This document shows, piece by piece, positions 52,288-61,875 of a stretch of 64,000 nt of DNA. Position 1 is the first letter of the stretch; every line of letters begins with the position of its first letter. This stretch comes from Mycobacterium sp. JS623 (GTDB taxonomy: Bacteria > Actinomycetota > Actinomycetes > Mycobacteriales > Mycobacteriaceae), in the NCBI RefSeq assembly GCF_000328565.1, contig NC_019966.1:1426001-1490000 (forward strand), read 5' to 3'. Under the pieces are notes generated by a model that was not told the DNA's origin, searched no databases, and saw only the letters and a list, made by a program, of their open reading frames with translations. Position numbers and translations under genes: made by a program.

Positions 52288-53384
52288 TTCTTCAGCTCCT
52301 CAGGGATGTCGAGCTCGATCGACTCGAGCAGGGATGTGAACTCCTCTTCGGCGGTGCCGAGGCTGGAAGCGAAGGTGACGGTCTTCTCGGCCGGTTGCGA
52401 CCACACCGGCTGCAGCGCGCGGGCGGCAGCCAGGCACTTCGGCACCCAGGTGGCCAGCCACGCCGAGAAGAGCTCCCGATTGGATTGCCCGTGCTGCTCG
52501 TCGCGGGTCAGTAGCCGGAACAGGTTTCGGGTGTAGGCAAGATCGCGGTCGTAGTCGTGCTCACCGGTGCCCACGATCGTGGGAGTGATGTAGTCGCCGT
52601 TGCGTGCCGAGATCTGCATCACCAGTTCACTGCGGAACAGTGAGCCCACCAACTGCTCGAAGACGATGTTGGTGGCGAACAGCAGCTCGCACCAGTCGCC
52701 GACGGCGGTCAGCCGTTCGACTACCTCGCGGGTCGGTTGCCATTCGGGCGCGGACTGCCAGACCTCTTTGTGGGCGCTGCCGTCGAAACCTTCGGCCTCC
52801 TCGGACAGGTCGAGGTTGAACAGTGCCAGGTCCTGCGCGAAGCGCATCTTGTGGGCGGCGTTGACGGCGACGGCGGTGTTGATCATGTTCGTCGGCCCAG
52901 AACGCTGGATGGACGTAAACACGTGCAGGGCCAGTCCGTTCTCGGCGTGCATCCACGCACCGAGGCCGCGTTCGAGGAATTTCAGCCATGCCGCGTTCCA
53001 GCCGTCGTATACGCGGGCGCGCTTGGCGTTCTTCAGGCACAGGTCGACCTGGCGAACCACCGCTGAGTTGTTGCGGTAGATGGTCTGGTCCCATTCCTCG
53101 TTCGGGTCGAGGAATGCATGCCAGTTCGACGATTTGGCGACCGTCCAATCCTGGGGGTAGCCGCCCGGGCCGTTGCCGAACCCGTAGATCCAGCCCTGGG
53201 ACAGGTGACGCTCCGGGTCGGGCTGCACGTCGACCGTGACGTCCTCGTACATGGTCGCGCGCAGCTTCGCCGGCGTGTAGTAGCTGTACTTCCGGCTCTT
53301 GCTGCTCGGGAATTCCAGCGCACCAGCCTCCGAGTCGGTGAACTCGATCTTGGGGAAGCTGCGCTGCTTAGCAGGTGCGGACAT
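52284..53384 (-). CDS. mimC: Mim monooxygenase hydroxylase small (beta) subunit
   Basis: A 366-residue ferritin-like beta subunit without iron ligands. It begins [20 protein letters not shown] and is helical throughout, with [20 protein letters not shown] and [20 protein letters not shown] typical of the propane/phenol monooxygenase beta chains. It forms the (alpha-beta)2 hydroxylase with MimA. It follows mimB by 34 bp and is coupled to mimD. Confidence 0.92.
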   Translation of the reverse strand: MSAPAKQRSFPKIEFTDSEAGALEFPSSKSRKYSYYTPAKLRATMYEDVTVDVQPDPERHLSQGWIYGFGNGPGGYPQDWTVAKSSNWHAFLDPNEEWDQTIYRNNSAVVRQVDLCLKNAKRARVYDGWNAAWLKFLERGLGAWMHAENGLALHVFTSIQRSGPTNMINTAVAVNAAHKMRFAQDLALFNLDLSEEAEGFDGSAHKEVWQSAPEWQPTREVVERLTAVGDWCELLFATNIVFEQLVGSLFRSELVMQISARNGDYITPTIVGTGEHDYDRDLAYTRNLFRLLTRDEQHGQSNRELFSAWLATWVPKCLAAARALQPVWSQPAEKTVTFASSLGTAEEEFTSLLESIELDIPEELKK

Positions 53385-53418
53385 CGCGTTTTCTCTTTCT
53401 GTTGGGCTGAAAGGGGTT

Positions 53419-54462
53419 TCAGTCGAATGCTGGGCTGGTGAACTTGTCGTAGAAGATCTGGTCCTTGGGCACGGCATGGGTTTCGAGCAGGGCCAGTGCG
53501 GCGTCGACCATGGGCGGCGGGCCGCACATGTAGACCTCGGTCTTGCCGATATCGGGCTCGTTTCTGGTAACCACGTCGGTGACGTTGCCCTCCTCGACAC
53601 GGGCGGCTTCGGGCAGCTCTCCGTCCATCGACTCCGACAGGCATGCGACGAATGTGAAATCGACCAGGCCCTTGCCGATCTCGGCGATCTCGTCGACATA
53701 GAACAGATCCGCGGTGGTGCGGGCACCGTAGTAGAAGCGGACCGGGCGATCGCTGCCCGTCTCGCTCATGTGCCGCAGAATCGACAGGATCGGCGCCATC
53801 CCCGCGCCGCCGGCGACGCAGACCACCGGCAGGACATGACCCTCCTTCAAGGTGGACGTGCCGTAGGGCCCGGTGAGCGACAGTTCATCGCCCACGGTGA
53901 TGCCGTCGTCGAGCAAACCGGAGAACCTGCCGCCCGGGTACTTCTTGATGAGGAACTCGACCTCGCCCGGGGTGGCTTGGGTGGTCGCCATCGAGAACGA
54001 CCGGTGCTCGTCTGTGCCGGGGATGTGGATGTCGGCGTACTGGCCGGGCTTGAACTCGAACGTCTTCGGCTCCACCGCCTGCAGCCGAAGCGAAACGATG
54101 TCCCGCGTCACCCGCTGCAGCGCGGTCACCGTGGTGCGGACATCCTGGATCGGCACGCCGCCGAGCAGCTCATCCTCGTCGAAATTGAGAAGCTCAATTG
54201 TGCAGTCGCTGAAGGCGTGCGAGCGGCACAGCAGCACGTAACCCTCGTCCACCTCCGCGTCGTTGCAGGCGAACGTCGAGTAGTTCTCCATCTGGATGTC
54301 GCCGTCGAGGACATAGGATTTGCACGCCGAGCAACGGCCTTCCCGACAGCCGTGCATTAGATGAATACCCTGCCGGAATGCGGCGTCGAGGATGTTCTCC
54401 TCCTCGCCGAGTTCCATCTCGATGTCGACGGGCTCGAAGTTGATGCGGTGCGTGTCGGCCAC
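53419..54462 (-). CDS. mimB: Mim monooxygenase NADH reductase
   Basis: A 347-residue iron-sulfur flavoprotein. The N-terminal 2Fe-2S domain has CREGRCSACKSYVL and a fourth Cys near residue 79 (LLCRSHAF). It is followed by the FAD segment RSFSMATT and the NAD segment with VVCVAGGAGMAPILSIL and VYMCGPPPMVD. It moves electrons from NADH to the diiron centre of MimA. The start ATG 54462 lies 84 bp after the mimA stop, the largest gap within the structural genes. Confidence 0.93.
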   Translation of the reverse strand: MADTHRINFEPVDIEMELGEEENILDAAFRQGIHLMHGCREGRCSACKSYVLDGDIQMENYSTFACNDAEVDEGYVLLCRSHAFSDCTIELLNFDEDELLGGVPIQDVRTTVTALQRVTRDIVSLRLQAVEPKTFEFKPGQYADIHIPGTDEHRSFSMATTQATPGEVEFLIKKYPGGRFSGLLDDGITVGDELSLTGPYGTSTLKEGHVLPVVCVAGGAGMAPILSILRHMSETGSDRPVRFYYGARTTADLFYVDEIAEIGKGLVDFTFVACLSESMDGELPEAARVEEGNVTDVVTRNEPDIGKTEVYMCGPPPMVDAALALLETHAVPKDQIFYDKFTSPAFD

Positions 54463-54546
54463 GGAAATCTCCTGGGACAGTGGTTAGTTCGGTTGGTGAC
54501 CGGTGGGGGCGCCGGGGTGGGCACGGCGCCACCCACCGGGTGGACA

Positions 54547-56178
54547 TCAGGCGGGTACGGCGCCGGTGCGGTACGCCGCGATATGGGCCTCACGCTCCGC
54601 GTCGGACATCTCGTTGAGCAGCACGTTGGGACTGTTGAACGTGTTGCCGCGGACGTCGTCAAGGGTCCACATCTTTTTCGGATCGTCCAGATCCAGATGT
54701 GGCTGCGGGATCAGCGTCTTGCCGTCGTCGCGCACGTAGCCAAGATCGCTGATGATGTCGGCGAGATCCTTGCCGTGGTGCAGGGTTTCCCACTCGCGGA
54801 ATCCGGTGAGCCGGCCCATGTTCGGCGTCGGCCTCCCCTCATACTCGCCGCGGAAAGCGACAGCGTCGGTCCAGTGGCAGGTTTCCGAGCAGTAGGTGCG
54901 CCACTGACCGTCGACCTTGTCCACCACCATGTCCTCGCGGATCAGCGCAGGCACCATGCAGGTCCAGCAGCGGTGCGGGTACTGGTAGCCGACCTCCTCG
55001 AAGGCGATGGGCTTGTTGCGGCCGGGGTACGCCAGCCGGTTGTAGTCCTCCCACCAGCGGCCGAACTTGTTGTACCAGCCCGGGTACTTCTCCTCGAACC
55101 ACTCGAAGTCCTTGTCGGTCATCGCATCGATGCGCCAGTAGTTGACCGGCCAGCCGGTGGCGAAGAACCTCGCCACCTCGTGCACGTAGTGCTTGTCGAC
55201 GATGCGCTTCCACGCCTCCTCAACGAGGTCGTGCGGGATGGTCAGGCCGTACTTCTCCAGCGGCAGCAGATAACTGCGGTAGTAGTCGTCGTAGATCCAG
55301 CGCCGCCACATCTCGGCGTAGCTTTCGCGATCCTTACGCCGGTCCTTGGTGCCGTACTCGATGAAGGTGCCGATCGCGGCGTCGACGACGCAGTGGTTGT
55401 TCCACCACGCGTAGCGCATGTCACGTTCCAGCAGCGGGCGGTTACGTTCGTCGGCAAGCGCCATCAGCAGGATCGAGTAGCCGTTGGAGATGTGGCGCGA
55501 CTCGTCGGACTGGACCGAGTGGAACACCGTCGGCAGCAGATAGTCCCCGTTGGCCGCGGCTTCGTCCGGCATCGCCACGAAAAGGGTGTTGGTGAAGGCA
55601 GTTTCGGCGACCACGGTCAGATAGATGTTGGCTGCGGTGATCGCGTCACCGGTGATGAACCCCTCGCCGAACTGCCGTCCGATGGTGCCGGCGTAGTTGT
55701 TGGCGAACGCCTTCTCGGTGATGTCGAACCCGGCAGGGTCGATGTAGTTGTTCATGTAGAGCTTCTTGAGGTTCATCTGGATGGTCGAGTGCCGAACCTC
55801 GTCGATCATCTGAACGGCCAGGCCGTTGTGGATCTCCGGGTTGGGCACGGCGTCGATCGCCATCGGCATCGCGCGGGCCGCCGAGATCTCAGGGAACGGG
55901 ATGATGGACAGGAAGAGCTTCTGCCACTCCAGCCAGCGCTGCTGCACCTGACGGAACATGTTGCCGCGGATGGCGCCGTCCATGGCGCCGTACACGCGGT
56001 TGTCCTTCTCCTCTTCCATCGGGAAGTAGGACCGCATGATCTGCTTGAGCGGGTCCTTTTTGGGGGCCTTCTCGAACGTGTAGTCGGTGCCGAACCGGGT
56101 GGCCGGGGTCGCAAATGTCGGTTCCCAGGACAGTTCGGTGATCTTCGCGTGGGCCTTGGTCAGGCTTTGCCTGCTCAA
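54547..56178 (-). CDS. mimA: Mim monooxygenase hydroxylase large (alpha) subunit, propane/acetone/phenol type
   Basis: A 543-residue soluble diiron monooxygenase alpha subunit. The two ExxH iron motifs appear as DEVRHS near residue 146 and DESRHIS near residue 244, with the other carboxylates upstream. Much of the chain recalls M. smegmatis MimA nearly word for word. The reaction is subterminal oxidation of propane, oxidation of acetone and para-hydroxylation of phenol, as reported for the M. smegmatis/M. goodii enzyme. The start is a TTG at 56178, six bases after AGGAGG, which fixes an N-terminus of [10 protein letters not shown]; no ATG fits. Confidence 0.95.
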   Translation of the reverse strand: MSRQSLTKAHAKITELSWEPTFATPATRFGTDYTFEKAPKKDPLKQIMRSYFPMEEEKDNRVYGAMDGAIRGNMFRQVQQRWLEWQKLFLSIIPFPEISAARAMPMAIDAVPNPEIHNGLAVQMIDEVRHSTIQMNLKKLYMNNYIDPAGFDITEKAFANNYAGTIGRQFGEGFITGDAITAANIYLTVVAETAFTNTLFVAMPDEAAANGDYLLPTVFHSVQSDESRHISNGYSILLMALADERNRPLLERDMRYAWWNNHCVVDAAIGTFIEYGTKDRRKDRESYAEMWRRWIYDDYYRSYLLPLEKYGLTIPHDLVEEAWKRIVDKHYVHEVARFFATGWPVNYWRIDAMTDKDFEWFEEKYPGWYNKFGRWWEDYNRLAYPGRNKPIAFEEVGYQYPHRCWTCMVPALIREDMVVDKVDGQWRTYCSETCHWTDAVAFRGEYEGRPTPNMGRLTGFREWETLHHGKDLADIISDLGYVRDDGKTLIPQPHLDLDDPKKMWTLDDVRGNTFNSPNVLLNEMSDAEREAHIAAYRTGAVPA

Positions 56179-56261
56179 AATGCGCCTCCTGTGTGCGAGC
56201 CGGTTCGAGGCCGGCGGGGGACGATGCAAGAACTGATAGAACCGTGTGTTCCGGCGCGCAG

Positions 56262-56288
56262 GCGTCTCAGTCTGAGACGCACGTCACA
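56262..56288. promoter_or_regulatory. Putative MimR operator 1 (perfect palindrome)
   Basis: GCGTCTCA (56262-56269), GTC, TGAGACGC (56273-56280): an 8-bp perfect inverted repeat with a 3-base spacer, followed by ACGTCACA. It lies 84 bp upstream of the mimA start. Its form suits a dimeric Fis-type helix-turn-helix. Confidence 0.6.
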
Positions 56289-56330
56289 TGCGAAGGGGCC
56301 TGTGGAGGCTGCTGCGGGCTGCGCGGCTTG

Positions 56331-56354
56331 TCTCAAATTGAGATGCACGTCACA
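56331..56354. promoter_or_regulatory. Putative MimR operator 2
   Basis: TCTCA (56331-56335), AAT, TGAGA (56339-56343), followed by TGCACGTCACA. With operator 1 it shares TGAGAYGCACGTCACA in the same orientation, 66 bp apart. It lies 54 bp before the mimR start, so it may also serve autoregulation. Confidence 0.6.
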
Positions 56355-56407
56355 CCGCCGAGGTCTACCCTGCGGAGACAGCCATTGAGGACCGAGGTGC
56401 AGCCGCC

Positions 56408-58183
56408 ATGGCTACGGATGTCACACGTATTAGCGCCGTGGGCTTACAGCGAGCCCGGGAGCAGTTCCTGAGCGCGGGGGCGCTGAACACCGACGCCGTC
56501 GCCCCCCGGGTCCTCGATTCATGGCGCCGATCTCGCGATCTGCGAGTGCATCCGGACCGGGTCGACCTGCCCTATGTCCGAGAGCCCAACACCGATTCGC
56601 CCCTGGTTCGTGCTGCGGCCCCTGTGCTGCGCCGGATCGCCTCCGACCTATCGTCTCAGGCGGTCAGCGTCATTCTGACCTCCGCAGACGGCCTGGTGCT
56701 GGAGCGCGTCACCTCCGATCCGGCGATCCTGAAGGCCCTCGACGACGTGCGGTTGGCGCGCGGCTACAGCTATGCCGAGGAATTCGCCGGCACCAACGGC
56801 ATCGGAACTACCCTGGAGACCGGTGCGGCCACGTTCATTCAGGGCAATGAGCACTACGTCGGCACGCTGGGTCGGCTGGCGTGCGCGGGTTCCCCGATCC
56901 GCGATCCGATCACCGGAAAACTTCTCGGCGTCGTCGACCTGACCTGCTGGGCAAACCTTTCCGATCCGCTGCTGTTCGTGCTGGCCAAGAGCGCCGGCAG
57001 CCAGATCGAGGACAGAATCAGCGCATTCAGGACCGAAAGCGAAACCGCGCTGCTGGAGGCCTACTTGAAGCAAAACCGGCGCTATCCGGGCGGAGTGCTG
57101 GCGATCGGCGGCGACGTGGTGTTGATGAACCCCCGTTTGCGGCAGACACTGGACGCCAACGATCAGCGGACGCTTCTCGACCATGCGTCTGACCTGTGCA
57201 ACGCGACGGCCGCGTCGACGGTCGTGGCCACCCTGCCCAGTGGCATGGCCGCCAAAATCACCACCGCCGACCGGATGACCACCGGCAGCCGCGGCAGCAA
57301 CGTCGTGTTCCATGTGCACCTCTCGCCAGAGAGCGCGGCGGTCGGCGGAACCGGCTGTGACACCACTCGCCTGTCGATACCCACCCTTGCGGGACGCAGC
57401 AGTTCCTGGCGCCGCAGCTGCCAGCAGGTGGAGCGATGTTGCCGGGACGGCGACTGGGTGGTGTTGGAAGGCGAGAGTGGATCCGGGCGGGCCAAACTCG
57501 GGCAGGCGGTCGCACAGCATGTGGCTCCAGAGCGTGCCGTGCGGGTGTTGCGCGCGCACGACTTCGCGACCGCCGGGGATCTCGTCGCCGAGCTCGAATC
57601 CATAACGGACGACGAGGATTTCGCGGTGGTCATCGCCAATGTGGACAGCTTGACCACTGACGCGCTTGAACCGCTGGCTGCGGTGCTGCACGCCCGCGCC
57701 GGGCGGGGGTGGGTGGCCGCAACGGTCGGCGCGGGGACGCGGTCACCGTTGGTTGACATGCTGGTGCTGCCCTTCTTCACGCACACCGTCACCGTTCCCG
57801 CCTTGCGGCACCGTATCGAAGACCTCGAGGAACTGGTGCCAAACCTGCTGCGAGATCTGACCCGTGGCGCCGATGTGCGACTGGACCGCGACGCCATGCG
57901 GCAACTGGCCAAGCTGCCGTGGCCGGGCAATGTCCGGCAGCTACGCAAAGTGCTCGCCGAGACGGTCGCCTGGCAACGGTCGGGGCCGATCGGCATGGAC
58001 AAGCTGCCCGCTGAATGCCGCTCTCTGGCAAGACGAAAACTCACTCAGATCGAGGCGCTGGAACGGGACGCAATAGTACGCAGCCTGCAGGAGAACGGAG
58101 GCAGCAAGGCCGCCGCCGCCGACGCGCTGGGAATGTCGCGCGCCACGATCTACCGCAAGATCAAGGAATTCGGCATCGCCTGA
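56408..58183 (+). CDS. mimR: MimR, AcoR-type activator of the mim operon with degenerate AAA+ domain
   Basis: A 591-residue regulator in three parts. Residues about 65-205 are a GAF-type sensor (EEFAGTNGIGTTLETGAATF). Residues 330-530 are a NtrC-like AAA+ domain, but Walker A reads GESGSGRAKLG, with Arg361 in place of the essential Lys, the Walker B Asp-Glu is missing, and no GAFTGA sigma-54 loop is present. Residues 555-591 are a Fis helix-turn-helix (GSKAAAADALGMSRATIYRK). Mycobacteria lack sigma-54, so it must work with another sigma factor. The M. smegmatis/M. goodii homologue mediates acetone-responsive mim expression. It is divergent from mimA. Confidence 0.9.
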   Translation: MATDVTRISAVGLQRAREQFLSAGALNTDAVAPRVLDSWRRSRDLRVHPDRVDLPYVREPNTDSPLVRAAAPVLRRIASDLSSQAVSVILTSADGLVLERVTSDPAILKALDDVRLARGYSYAEEFAGTNGIGTTLETGAATFIQGNEHYVGTLGRLACAGSPIRDPITGKLLGVVDLTCWANLSDPLLFVLAKSAGSQIEDRISAFRTESETALLEAYLKQNRRYPGGVLAIGGDVVLMNPRLRQTLDANDQRTLLDHASDLCNATAASTVVATLPSGMAAKITTADRMTTGSRGSNVVFHVHLSPESAAVGGTGCDTTRLSIPTLAGRSSSWRRSCQQVERCCRDGDWVVLEGESGSGRAKLGQAVAQHVAPERAVRVLRAHDFATAGDLVAELESITDDEDFAVVIANVDSLTTDALEPLAAVLHARAGRGWVAATVGAGTRSPLVDMLVLPFFTHTVTVPALRHRIEDLEELVPNLLRDLTRGADVRLDRDAMRQLAKLPWPGNVRQLRKVLAETVAWQRSGPIGMDKLPAECRSLARRKLTQIEALERDAIVRSLQENGGSKAAAADALGMSRATIYRKIKEFGIA

Positions 58184-58266
58184 GATACGCGGTTCCGGCT
58201 TCGCCGACCCAATGCGTGTTCATAGACATGGTGTTCACCATGTGACGAATGTGGCTGGATAGCGGA

Positions 58267-58380
58267 CTACCTGACCAGCGCATCCACAACAGACAGCAGG
58301 TCGGCCTTGTGCCGCGTCTCGTACGCGAGCACGGGTCCGAGCATCCGCTCGACATGGTTCGGCAAAGCGGGATCGGTGCC
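58267..58380 (-). pseudogene. Possible C-terminal scrap of a PucR/CdaR-type regulator
   Basis: The frame ends with VERMLGPVLAYETRHKADLL and SVVDALVR before a stop. This resembles the segment just before the helix-turn-helix in PucR/CdaR regulators (LGPLLAYDARHGTELL-like), but the HTH itself is missing and nothing upstream is recognisable. A 38-codon remnant, tentative. The rest of 58184-58453 shows no feature. Confidence 0.3.
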
Positions 58381-58453
58381 TCGATGAGTTATGAGGACCA
58401 GTGCAACCGATCGAGACCGGCGAACGATGGAACCGTTTGCACTCCGATCGGTG

Positions 58454-58888
58454 TCAGCCCGGACTGGCCATAGATGCCGACTCAGTTCCGGTGATGATGA
58501 AACCGTCCTGTCCTGTGGCACCCGGGCCTCCGGGGACGATCCAAATCTGTTCCACCGGTGCGCCTTCACGCTGAGCCGCCGCCGCTGAGTAGTGGCCCCA
58601 CTGGTGGTGACCTGCACCGTGTCCGGCGGTGTGCGCACCGACGGCGAGTCCGCCGGTGAACACAGCCGCGCCAATGGCGGCAGCTCCGGCGGCGACTGCG
58701 ACTGACGCTGCGATTCGGTTCCGTGTCTTCGTCGGCCAACGCCACCGCGAACGCGATTCGGCGGTAGGCGATGCGGGTCCTGCCGCCTCGATGTCGGGTG
58801 CGGGTGTCACTTCGGGTATTGGCTCGGTCGTCTCTTGCAGGTTTGGTTCAGAGGGCGGATTGCCAGGCCCTTCGGGTATTTCGGTCAT
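58454..58888 (-). CDS. Single-pass membrane protein of unknown function
   Basis: A 144-residue protein from ATG 58888. Residues 1-50 are rich in Pro, Glu and Thr, then comes a basic patch RWRWPTKTRNR, a transmembrane helix at about 62-85 (AASVAVAAGAAAIGAAVFTG), a His/Gly-rich segment (HTAGHGAGHHQWGHY) and a C-terminal PGGPGATGQDGFIITG. The basic patch places the N-terminus inside, so the His-rich part faces outward and might bind metal. Small proteins like this are common in mycobacteria with no known role. Confidence 0.6.
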   Translation of the reverse strand: MTEIPEGPGNPPSEPNLQETTEPIPEVTPAPDIEAAGPASPTAESRSRWRWPTKTRNRIAASVAVAAGAAAIGAAVFTGGLAVGAHTAGHGAGHHQWGHYSAAAAQREGAPVEQIWIVPGGPGATGQDGFIITGTESASMASPG

Positions 58889-59573
58889 ATCTTGACTTTG
58901 CCGACCGATGGTGAGCGGTAGATGTGTGGCCGCGAAGACGATGCTGTGAATGATGTGTGGCGTGTGCCACATCCGACCATGCGGAGCCGAAAGCGTGTAC
59001 TCCGCATGGTGATTCAAGATGCCAACTTATCTGTCGTCCGGCCGCGGAACGCACGACGCGAGATTCGACTCGCCGATGTCGCTGATCTCATGTTGACCGG
59101 CGATTCCGATGCTCCGGTCAGGGTGGCTTGATCTGGATCTGCCGCGCGGCCCGCTCTCCGCTCAGTTTGAGTAGTCGACGCAAGCGCATATTGTCGGCAC
59201 GCAACGTCTCCAGCTCGCCCGAGAACCGTGCCTCCACAACCACAGTCTGCCGATGCTTGCACCAGCGATGCAGGCTGATGGGGTAGTCGCCTCGGCAAGA
59301 CGCTCAGGTGACGGCGCGGATGAGTTCGATCGCTTCGGTCATCTGGTATCGCTGAACTAGCCGGCTGAAGATTTCCTCGTGCCTCTGCGTCTGCCGCCCT
59401 GCCGCACCAGATTCGGATGGAACCGCAATAAGCTGCCAGGCGCCCTGCAGCCGATGCGTCGAGTGGGGTGAACGGGTCTCGGTTCGTATCGGCAGATCTT
59501 GGCCGCGAGGGGTTTTTCAACACGAACCGTCCGATTCTGGAAAAGTTCGGAGCGATCGGAGCAGGAGAGGCGC
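58889..59573. other. Intergenic stretch with short coding-like scraps
   Basis: No intact gene is supported. On the minus strand a segment reading SLHRWCKHRQTVVVEARFSG and then ETLRADNMRLRRLLKLSGE (about 59120-59280) resembles the coiled start of helicase or transposase-type proteins but has no start or continuation. Another minus-strand end reads RHEEIFSRLVQRYQMTEAIE (59308-59400). They are best taken as remains of lost accessory genes. Confidence 0.35.
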
Positions 59574-60731
59574 GTGACGACCACCCATACTGAACAGCTC
59601 CCGCTGCTGACCCGGCGCGACCGCATCATGATCACCATTACGGTGATCACGTCCGTGGGCGCCGGAGTTCTGCACTTCGCCCATGTGAATGCTGTGCTGG
59701 CGTTCATCATGTCCGCGCTTGCGTTGGCAACGCTGGCATCTTTGGTCGGCCGTTCGGTGGAAGCGCTCGGAGACCGGCTCGGGCCCAACGCCACTGGGAT
59801 ACTGCAGACGGCGCTGGGGAACCTGCCCGAGTTGTTCGTCATCCTGTTCGCACTCAAGGCAGGCCTTTACGGCGTGGTGAAGGCCACCATCGTCGGCTCG
59901 ATTCTTTCCAACGCCCTGCTGGTGCTCGGGTTGGCATTCGTGGCCGGCGGGATCAAGCACGGCCGCCAGCGCTTCGCCGCCGACGACGGGCGCACCCTAG
60001 GGCTGATGTTCACCCTCGCGGTGTTCATCCTTGCTGTCCCCTCGCTCACCGCTGCAATACACACCCCGGCGCAACCGCACGAGCGGGCGCTGTCGGTCGT
60101 CGTCTCCATCGTCATGCTTGCGCTGTTTGCACTCTCACTGCCGGCCACGCTCGGAAACCGGGCTCCCGACCCGGTTGTGCAAGTAGCTCATGAACCATCC
60201 AGAGCGTCGTCTCCCATTGTGGCCAGCCCAGATTCGGCCAAAGCCGCCAGTGCGGCGACAGCACACGGGGAATGGCCGCTGGCGATGGCCATCGGCATGC
60301 TGGCCGTCGCCGGTATCGGTGCGGCATTCGTGTCGGAATGGTTCGTCGCCGCCTTGGAGCCGGCGATGCATGCGGCGGGTATCAACGAGGTTTTCGCCGG
60401 TCTGGTGATCGTGGCCATCGCTGGCAACGCGGTCGAGAATTTCGTCGGCATTCAGCTGGCCGCCAAGAACCAGATGGACTATGCGGTTCAGGTGATCCTG
60501 CAGTCGCCCGTCCAGATCGCGCTCACCATAGCCCCGATCGTCTGCCTGGCGGCGGCATTGCTTGGCCAGCCCGGTTTCGATCTAGTGTTCTCGCCGCTGT
60601 TGTTGGCGTCGATGATCATGTCGGCGCTGGTCGCGGTGCTGGTGACCTTCGATGGTGAGTCGACCTGGTTCGAGGGGGCAGTGCTCATCGCGCTCTATGT
60701 AGCGATCGCCACGTCGTTCTGGTGGGGATGA
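59574..60731 (+). CDS. Calcium/cation:proton antiporter (CaxA/ChaA type)
   Basis: A 385-residue membrane protein of the CaCA superfamily with about 11 helices. The two inverted alpha-repeats are clear: GNLPELFVILFALKAG near residue 83 and GNAVENFVGIQLAAKN near residue 285, each with the ion-binding Glu. A cytoplasmic loop between the halves (about 200-245) is Ala/Ser/Pro-rich. The GTG at 59574 follows AGGAGAGG. It likely exports Ca2+ or another cation in exchange for protons. It converges on an MBL-fold gene with a hairpin between. Confidence 0.87.
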   Translation: MTTTHTEQLPLLTRRDRIMITITVITSVGAGVLHFAHVNAVLAFIMSALALATLASLVGRSVEALGDRLGPNATGILQTALGNLPELFVILFALKAGLYGVVKATIVGSILSNALLVLGLAFVAGGIKHGRQRFAADDGRTLGLMFTLAVFILAVPSLTAAIHTPAQPHERALSVVVSIVMLALFALSLPATLGNRAPDPVVQVAHEPSRASSPIVASPDSAKAASAATAHGEWPLAMAIGMLAVAGIGAAFVSEWFVAALEPAMHAAGINEVFAGLVIVAIAGNAVENFVGIQLAAKNQMDYAVQVILQSPVQIALTIAPIVCLAAALLGQPGFDLVFSPLLLASMIMSALVAVLVTFDGESTWFEGAVLIALYVAIATSFWWG

Positions 60732-60773
60732 GTGCCTCAACGATCGGTAACCCAGACGTCGCTGCTGAATGAA

Positions 60774-60802
60774 ACGGCCGCCAGCATCAAACTGGCGGCC
60801 GT
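60774..60802. terminator. Bidirectional hairpin between convergent genes
   Basis: ACGGCCGCCAG (60774-60784) and CTGGCGGCCGT (60792-60802) pair perfectly over 11 bp with a 7-base loop. It lies between the ends of the antiporter gene and the MBL-fold gene, so it can stop transcription from both sides. The T run is weak. Confidence 0.7.
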
Positions 60803-60823
60803 TCGTCTTGTGGCGTTGTGCGA

Positions 60824-61738
60824 TCAGTAATCCCAGACGGCGGGTACGCACCGAAAGACGTCGCCCGCGGCTGCCACGTGGCAGACCGATGGGAACGGTA
60901 GGTGAGTGGCGACTAGCGCCTCGCCGGTCGACGCCAGCTCTTGCAGAAGACGAACCCGAACGCGGGCCGCCTCCTCGGGGTCGTGTTCGAAGCCGTTGAA
61001 CCAATCGGGTTGATCGAACCCGACCTGGAACACAGCGTCGCCGGCGAACGTCAGCCGGTCACCGCGGGACGCCACGCGCACGATGCTGTGCCCGGGAGTG
61101 TGACCGCCGGTGCGGCTGACGAGGACTCCGGGTGCGACCTCGTGCTCCGTCTCGAATGGCCGCAACTGGCCGCGGTACTCGTCCAAGAACCGCGTGGCGG
61201 CCGACCGAAGCGCGTCCGGCACGCCCTCCACCATGTTGGTGTGGGAGAAGTCGGGCGCCTCCCAGAACTCTGCCTCCCGCGCAGACACGTGGATCTGCAG
61301 GTCCGGGCGCAGGCGGGCCTTCAGTCCGTCAGTGAGCAGCCCGCCGATGTGGTCCATGTGCATGTGAGTCAGCACCACGTCCGTCACGGATCCGGGATCA
61401 ATGCCGGCGGCCTCCAGCCGGTGAACCGTCTGACCGGCCCGCGGGAAGTCAGGGAACTCCACGCCCAGTCCAGCGTCGACGAGGATGGTCTGCTCGCCGC
61501 TGCGCACCACGACCACATTCAGCGGCCACTCGAGTACGTCGTGCGGGAGGAACATGTCGTCCAGCCAGGTCGACAGGTCGGCAGGGTCGGCGTTGTAGGC
61601 CATCGTGGTGGCGGGTATCGGTAGCACCCCATCGCTGATCACCAAGACCTCGATGTCGCCGACCTGCTGCGCATAGCGCGACGGAACCAACTCGTCGACG
61701 CCGGTGCTACCGAGGTGTGAAATGTTGTCCAAGCTCAT
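60824..61738 (-). CDS. MBL-fold hydrolase
   Basis: A 304-residue metallo-beta-lactamase-fold enzyme with all metal motifs: HMHMDH near residue 127, GGHTPGHS, FAGDAVFQ and a C-terminal ATHLPFP. The long N-terminal segment with DGVLPIPATTMAYNADPADL is typical of the lactonase/organophosphatase-like subgroup. Two metal ions are expected. The substrate is unknown; quorum-signal lactone is only one option. Its stop is 22 bp from the bidirectional hairpin. Confidence 0.87.
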   Translation of the reverse strand: MSLDNISHLGSTGVDELVPSRYAQQVGDIEVLVISDGVLPIPATTMAYNADPADLSTWLDDMFLPHDVLEWPLNVVVVRSGEQTILVDAGLGVEFPDFPRAGQTVHRLEAAGIDPGSVTDVVLTHMHMDHIGGLLTDGLKARLRPDLQIHVSAREAEFWEAPDFSHTNMVEGVPDALRSAATRFLDEYRGQLRPFETEHEVAPGVLVSRTGGHTPGHSIVRVASRGDRLTFAGDAVFQVGFDQPDWFNGFEHDPEEAARVRVRLLQELASTGEALVATHLPFPSVCHVAAAGDVFRCVPAVWDY

Positions 61739-61875
61739 ATTGCCTCCTGTTGACCGAATTTCCCTCCTTCCTGGTGGTACGCGAGCCGGCCCGAGAGATC
61801 ATCCCGGACCGTTGGGTGGTTTGAATGTTCTGTGTCACAGGCCGTTTCCGACCTGATGGTCGAGCGCGGCGAGAC

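Noticed and set aside
56179..56407. Possible sigma-54 (-24/-12) promoter for mimA because MimR looks NtrC-like
   Set aside because: No GG-N10-GC element was found at a fitting distance, mycobacteria lack sigma-54, and MimR lacks the sigma-54 contact loop.
59120..59280. Insertion-sequence or transposase fragment
   Set aside because: The coiled segment resembles several protein types and there are no terminal inverted repeats or target duplications, so a mobile-element call is not supported.
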